Positions 61,756 to 64,000 of a DNA stretch of 64,000 bases are shown here, one piece after another. The stretch is taken from positions 124,001 through 188,000 of the forward strand of contig JBPOEZ010000006.1 in assembly GCA_051252005.1 (NCBI GenBank), read 5' to 3'. The position numbers and the translations under genes are program-made. Position 1 is the stretch's first letter; every line of letters starts with the position of its first letter. This stretch comes from JACOMS01 sp051252005. GTDB lineage: Bacteria > Pseudomonadota > Alphaproteobacteria > Caulobacterales > Maricaulaceae. The notes under the pieces were generated by a model. That model was given only the letters and a program-made list of their open reading frames with translations. It was not told where the DNA came from and did no database searches.

Positions 61756-62241
61756 TTAAGCAGCTTTCTGTTTACCGGAAGCTTTCGGCGTGATTAAATT
61801 TCCGTCAGGTTTTGAGCCAATGTCAATTTTTCGTGGCTTTAAGGCCTCTGGTAGTTCGCGAAGTAGCGAGATTACCAAGAGTCCGTTCTTAAGGTCTGCG
61901 CCTGTTACATTGACGTGGTCTGCAAGTTGGAACCGGCGTTCAAAGCCGCGTTCGGCAATGCCGCGATGTAGATAGGTCGGTCCGTCATCATTGTCGGCAC
62001 CCAAAGAAGATTTTCGGCCTGTGACAGTTAGAACATTTTGATGGCTTTCAATCTCAAGGTCATCTTCACCAAAACCGGCAACGGCCAGTTCAATGCGGTA
62101 ATTGTCTTCGCCAATTTGCGCGACGTTATAAGGCGGGTAGGTTGTGTTACCTTCGATTTGAGAGGCAGAATCGATCAAATTTGCCATGCGGTCAAAGCCG
62201 ACAAAAGAGCGGTAAAGTGGGGAAAAGTCGTAAGTTCTCAT
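61756..62241 (-). CDS. Small heat shock protein, Hsp20/IbpA type
   Basis: A 161-residue chaperone that holds unfolding proteins. The alpha-crystallin domain spans about 35-130 (YRIELAVAGFGEDDLEIE, LTVTGRKSS, YLHRGIAERGFERRFQLADHV) with the LLVISLLRELPE segment near the C-terminus; the start MRTYDFSPLYRSFVGFDRM is the class A type found in rhizobia and relatives. The ATG at 62241 has AAGGAT in front; the longer frame to 62313 is the untranslated leader. Expression is probably doubly heat-controlled, by an RpoH-like promoter and a ROSE-like leader. Confidence 0.94.
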   Translation of the reverse strand: MRTYDFSPLYRSFVGFDRMANLIDSASQIEGNTTYPPYNVAQIGEDNYRIELAVAGFGEDDLEIESHQNVLTVTGRKSSLGADNDDGPTYLHRGIAERGFERRFQLADHVNVTGADLKNGLLVISLLRELPEALKPRKIDIGSKPDGNLITPKASGKQKAA

Positions 62242-62320
62242 TGTTTCATCCTTTAAATAAGCAATGTAAAGTGTAGCCCTCCAGAAGGAGCGGCCAGTTT
62301 TATTGAGACCCATTTTGGCG
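62242..62320 (-). promoter_or_regulatory. ROSE-like RNA thermometer in the hsp20 leader
   Basis: On the minus strand, TTGCTT (62264-62259) lies just before AAGGAT (62253-62248), the ribosome binding site. Pairing them gives a short stem with a G-G opposition, the hallmark of the ROSE element (UYGCU against the Shine-Dalgarno). Two further hairpins lie upstream: GAGAC/GTCTC (about 62306-62325) and CTCC-TTCT-GGAG (about 62280-62291). Together this fits a multi-hairpin ROSE leader. Confidence 0.6.
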
Positions 62321-62330
62321 TCTCATAATA

Positions 62331-62360
62331 TTAGGTAGGAAGGTTTTTCCACGCGTCAAG
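62331..62360 (-). promoter_or_regulatory. RpoH (sigma32)-like heat-shock promoter of hsp20
   Basis: On the minus strand, CTTGACG (62360-62354), a 14-base spacer and CCTACCTAA (62339-62331), close to the CTTGAAA / CCCCATNTA layout of RpoH promoters. Confidence 0.6.
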
Positions 62361-62436
62361 TGGGGCGCATGCATGGCTTGCATTTGCGTGGATTTGCAGT
62401 AAGTTCCGGCTATATTATAATTAAAGGAAAACTCGC

Positions 62437-63294
62437 ATGACGAAAACATTTGCCGCTAAGTTGTTGCTATCACTTTCTATTTTGTCATTTGGTGCGTGTC
62501 AAAAGACTGAGGCTCCCATCGCGCCTGAGCCTAAAGTCGAAGCGCCAGCCGTTGTCACGCTTGCGGATGTAATCGCTAATCCTCGCCGCGCAAGTGATCA
62601 GGCTCGTGATCAATTTCGCCACCCAAAAGAAACACTTGAGTTCTTTGGCGTCGGCCCAGGGAAACATGTCGCCGAAGTTTGGCCCGGCTGGTACACTGAT
62701 GTTACCGCGCCTTATTTGGCTGCCAATGGCGGAACTTATACAGCAATACTTTATCAGCCGTCAGAGCGTGCTACGCCTCGCGTAGAAGCTTATAAAGCTA
62801 AATACTCTGACGTTGAGACTTACGGAAATCTCCAGTTTGGGGCGTTTGGTAAAGGCGAAGGCGCGGTCATGCCTGCGGACAGCGCTGACATTATCTTGTC
62901 TTTCCGCAACGTCCATAACTGGATGGGCGGGGGATATGCAGAAAAAGCCTTTTCAGACTTTTACACGGCTTTGAAGCCGGGCGGAATTCTTGGAATCGTT
63001 GAGCACCGCCTCCCAGAATCGGCGCTTCAAGACCCGCGCGGAAGAACGGGTTATGTGCAAGAAAGCTATATGAAGGCGCTTGCGAAAGATGCCGGATTTG
63101 AATTTGTTGAAGCGAGCGAAATTAATGCGAATCCCCGTGACACAGCCGACCACCCTATGGGTGTATGGACCCTACAGCCAAGTTCAAGAATACCGGAAGC
63201 AGGCTCTAAAGAGGCCATGGACTTTGATGCAGAGCTTTATAAAAACATCGGCGAAAGTGACCGCGCTACTTTGAAGTTCCGTAAGCCCGAATAG
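62437..63294 (+). CDS. Methyltransferase-like lipoprotein
   Basis: A 285-residue protein with a lipoprotein signal peptide (lipobox FGAC) and then a Rossmann methyltransferase-like domain: HVAEVWPGWYTDVTAPYLA replaces the usual glycine-rich motif I, ADIILSFRNVHNWM corresponds to motif II/post I, and LKPGGILGIVEHR is the common post-II strand. Similar exported proteins are annotated as class I methyltransferases, but the periplasm has no known SAM supply, so the role may be binding or another reaction. Intact; the SCP2 gene follows after 66 bases. Confidence 0.83.
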   Translation: MTKTFAAKLLLSLSILSFGACQKTEAPIAPEPKVEAPAVVTLADVIANPRRASDQARDQFRHPKETLEFFGVGPGKHVAEVWPGWYTDVTAPYLAANGGTYTAILYQPSERATPRVEAYKAKYSDVETYGNLQFGAFGKGEGAVMPADSADIILSFRNVHNWMGGGYAEKAFSDFYTALKPGGILGIVEHRLPESALQDPRGRTGYVQESYMKALAKDAGFEFVEASEINANPRDTADHPMGVWTLQPSSRIPEAGSKEAMDFDAELYKNIGESDRATLKFRKPE

Positions 63295-63360
63295 GCACAG
63301 AATTACACGGGCGGCAGACTCGGGGCGCCAATTTGTCTGGTAAATAGGTTAGGGGACACT

Positions 63361-63657
63361 ATGACCAACGCTGAAATCATTGAAAAAATGAATGCGGGCC
63401 TTGATAAAGTTGGCGGCCTTAAAAACACGGTTATGCTTGATTTCGGCGATGAGGGTAAAATCTTCGTCGATAAAACGGTCGCTCTGGAGCAACACGGCGA
63501 GGCTGACTGCACAATCACAGTCTCCAAAGAAAACCTTATGGCGATTGCAAAGCGGGAGCTCGATCCCATTGGCGCTTTTATGTCTAACCGATTAAGAATT
63601 TCTGGCAATAAGTCCGTTGCGTTAGGGCTTGTAAGTCTATTCTCGTCAATGACTTAG
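63361..63657 (+). CDS. SCP2 sterol-binding-domain protein
   Basis: A 98-residue single SCP2 domain: a helix at the start (MTNAEIIEKMNAGLDKVGGL), the strand VMLDFGDEGKIFVD, then CTITVSKENLMAIAKRELDP and AFMSNRLRISGNKSVAL. The fold has a hydrophobic pocket for lipids such as fatty acyl chains. Length is complete for the family. The ligand is unknown. The next gene begins nine bases downstream. Confidence 0.92.
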   Translation: MTNAEIIEKMNAGLDKVGGLKNTVMLDFGDEGKIFVDKTVALEQHGEADCTITVSKENLMAIAKRELDPIGAFMSNRLRISGNKSVALGLVSLFSSMT

Positions 63658-63666
63658 CGGATATTG

Positions 63667-64000
63667 ATGATGAACCGCTTTGCGGAAACGCACCCTGAGT
63701 TTAAAGGGTTTTCTGAGTATTACGAATGCACGATTTTGCCGGATCTTGAGGCACAAGAGTTTGAGCGCAAAAGGGCTGTACGCAATATCTCTGTGAATGC
63801 GCCTATTATTATCGGTACAGGCTTGGCTCTTACTTACTTAGTCTGGACTTTCTTTCCTATCATTCCGCTTATTCTATTCTTGTGCGCGGCCTCGTTCATG
63901 GCCGCCTTTGGCTATGCAGCCTACAGGCTAAAAGACGTAAAATCGGCGACAAAGAACCGAATTGTTGCAGGCGTATGCGACTACATTGGCTGGGAATTTT
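63667..64000 (+). CDS. DUF3137-like membrane protein (3' end outside window)
   Basis: The frame starts with ATGATG at 63667 and stays open to the window edge (111 codons seen). The start is cytosolic and acidic (NRFAETHPEFKGFSEYYE), with two hydrophobic segments, IIIGTGLALTYLVWTFFP and IPLILFLCAASFMAAFGY, and then VKSATKNRIVAGVCDYIGW. This layout fits the DUF3137 group of unknown function, in which a large soluble domain follows. It is nine bases after the SCP2 gene and probably in the same operon. Confidence 0.72.
   Translation, partial: MMNRFAETHPEFKGFSEYYECTILPDLEAQEFERKRAVRNISVNAPIIIGTGLALTYLVWTFFPIIPLILFLCAASFMAAFGYAAYRLKDVKSATKNRIVAGVCDYIGWEF

Overview
The window is chromosomal DNA from an alphaproteobacterium, probably a marine or aquatic one near the Maricaulales/Hyphomonadaceae. 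The evidence is gene order and family content: rplU-rpmA-GNAT-obgE-proB-proA-nadD-rsfS-rlmH-envC-ctpA-(YibQ-like)-rppH in one run, an accessory complex I subunit next to a tRNA gene, ribosomal protein S9 with an N-terminal extension, kdsA (LPS-bearing cell), and a small heat-shock gene with an RpoH-like promoter and a ROSE-like 5' UTR. The exact genus is inference.

Layout. 1-462: the end of a histidine kinase. 465-3940: an insertion-sequence island, made of an IS6-family remnant with two frameshifts and truncated by a complete IS66-family element whose 20-bp inverted ends are visible. 3941-6180: a short repeat cluster and an orphan HerA-type ATPase. 6249-10926: complex I accessory subunit, tRNA-Arg(TCT), and a minus-strand operon cysK-like / mercaptopyruvate sulfurtransferase / cystathionine beta-lyase / glucuronoyl-esterase-like lipoprotein. 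11104-23858: kdsA, membrane and periplasmic proteins, the threonine catabolism pair kbl-tdh followed by an iodotyrosine-deiodinase-like flavoprotein, an amidohydrolase lipoprotein, a hybrid sensor kinase and glpD. 24125-25107: rplM-rpsI with a terminator. 25170-26221: about 1 kb without a recognised gene, with palindromic repeats and a structured block that could be a non-coding RNA. 26222-34735: argC, a lipoprotein, an aminotransferase, recJ, trhO, a lipoprotein and a zinc metalloprotease. 34750-48132: the long minus-strand ribosome/proline/cell-envelope operon, with two ctpA copies in tandem.

48361-57528 is one uninterrupted 3055-codon gene and the most unusual object here. It encodes a secreted protein with 107 copies of a 23-residue unit and no insertion or deletion inside any unit: 2 + 52 units rich in acidic residues, then 3 + 50 units in the same register but rich in arginine and lysine. 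A peptidoglycan-binding-type domain and glycine/aspartate-rich beta repeats follow. It looks like an extreme expansion of a shorter peptidoglycan-binding protein family. I propose an envelope-anchored fibre or charge-complementary assembly, which is inference.

57652-64000: HAD phosphatase, bifunctional putA, small heat-shock protein with thermo-regulatory leader, a lipoprotein with a methyltransferase-like fold, an SCP2-domain protein, and the start of a DUF3137-like membrane protein cut by the window edge.
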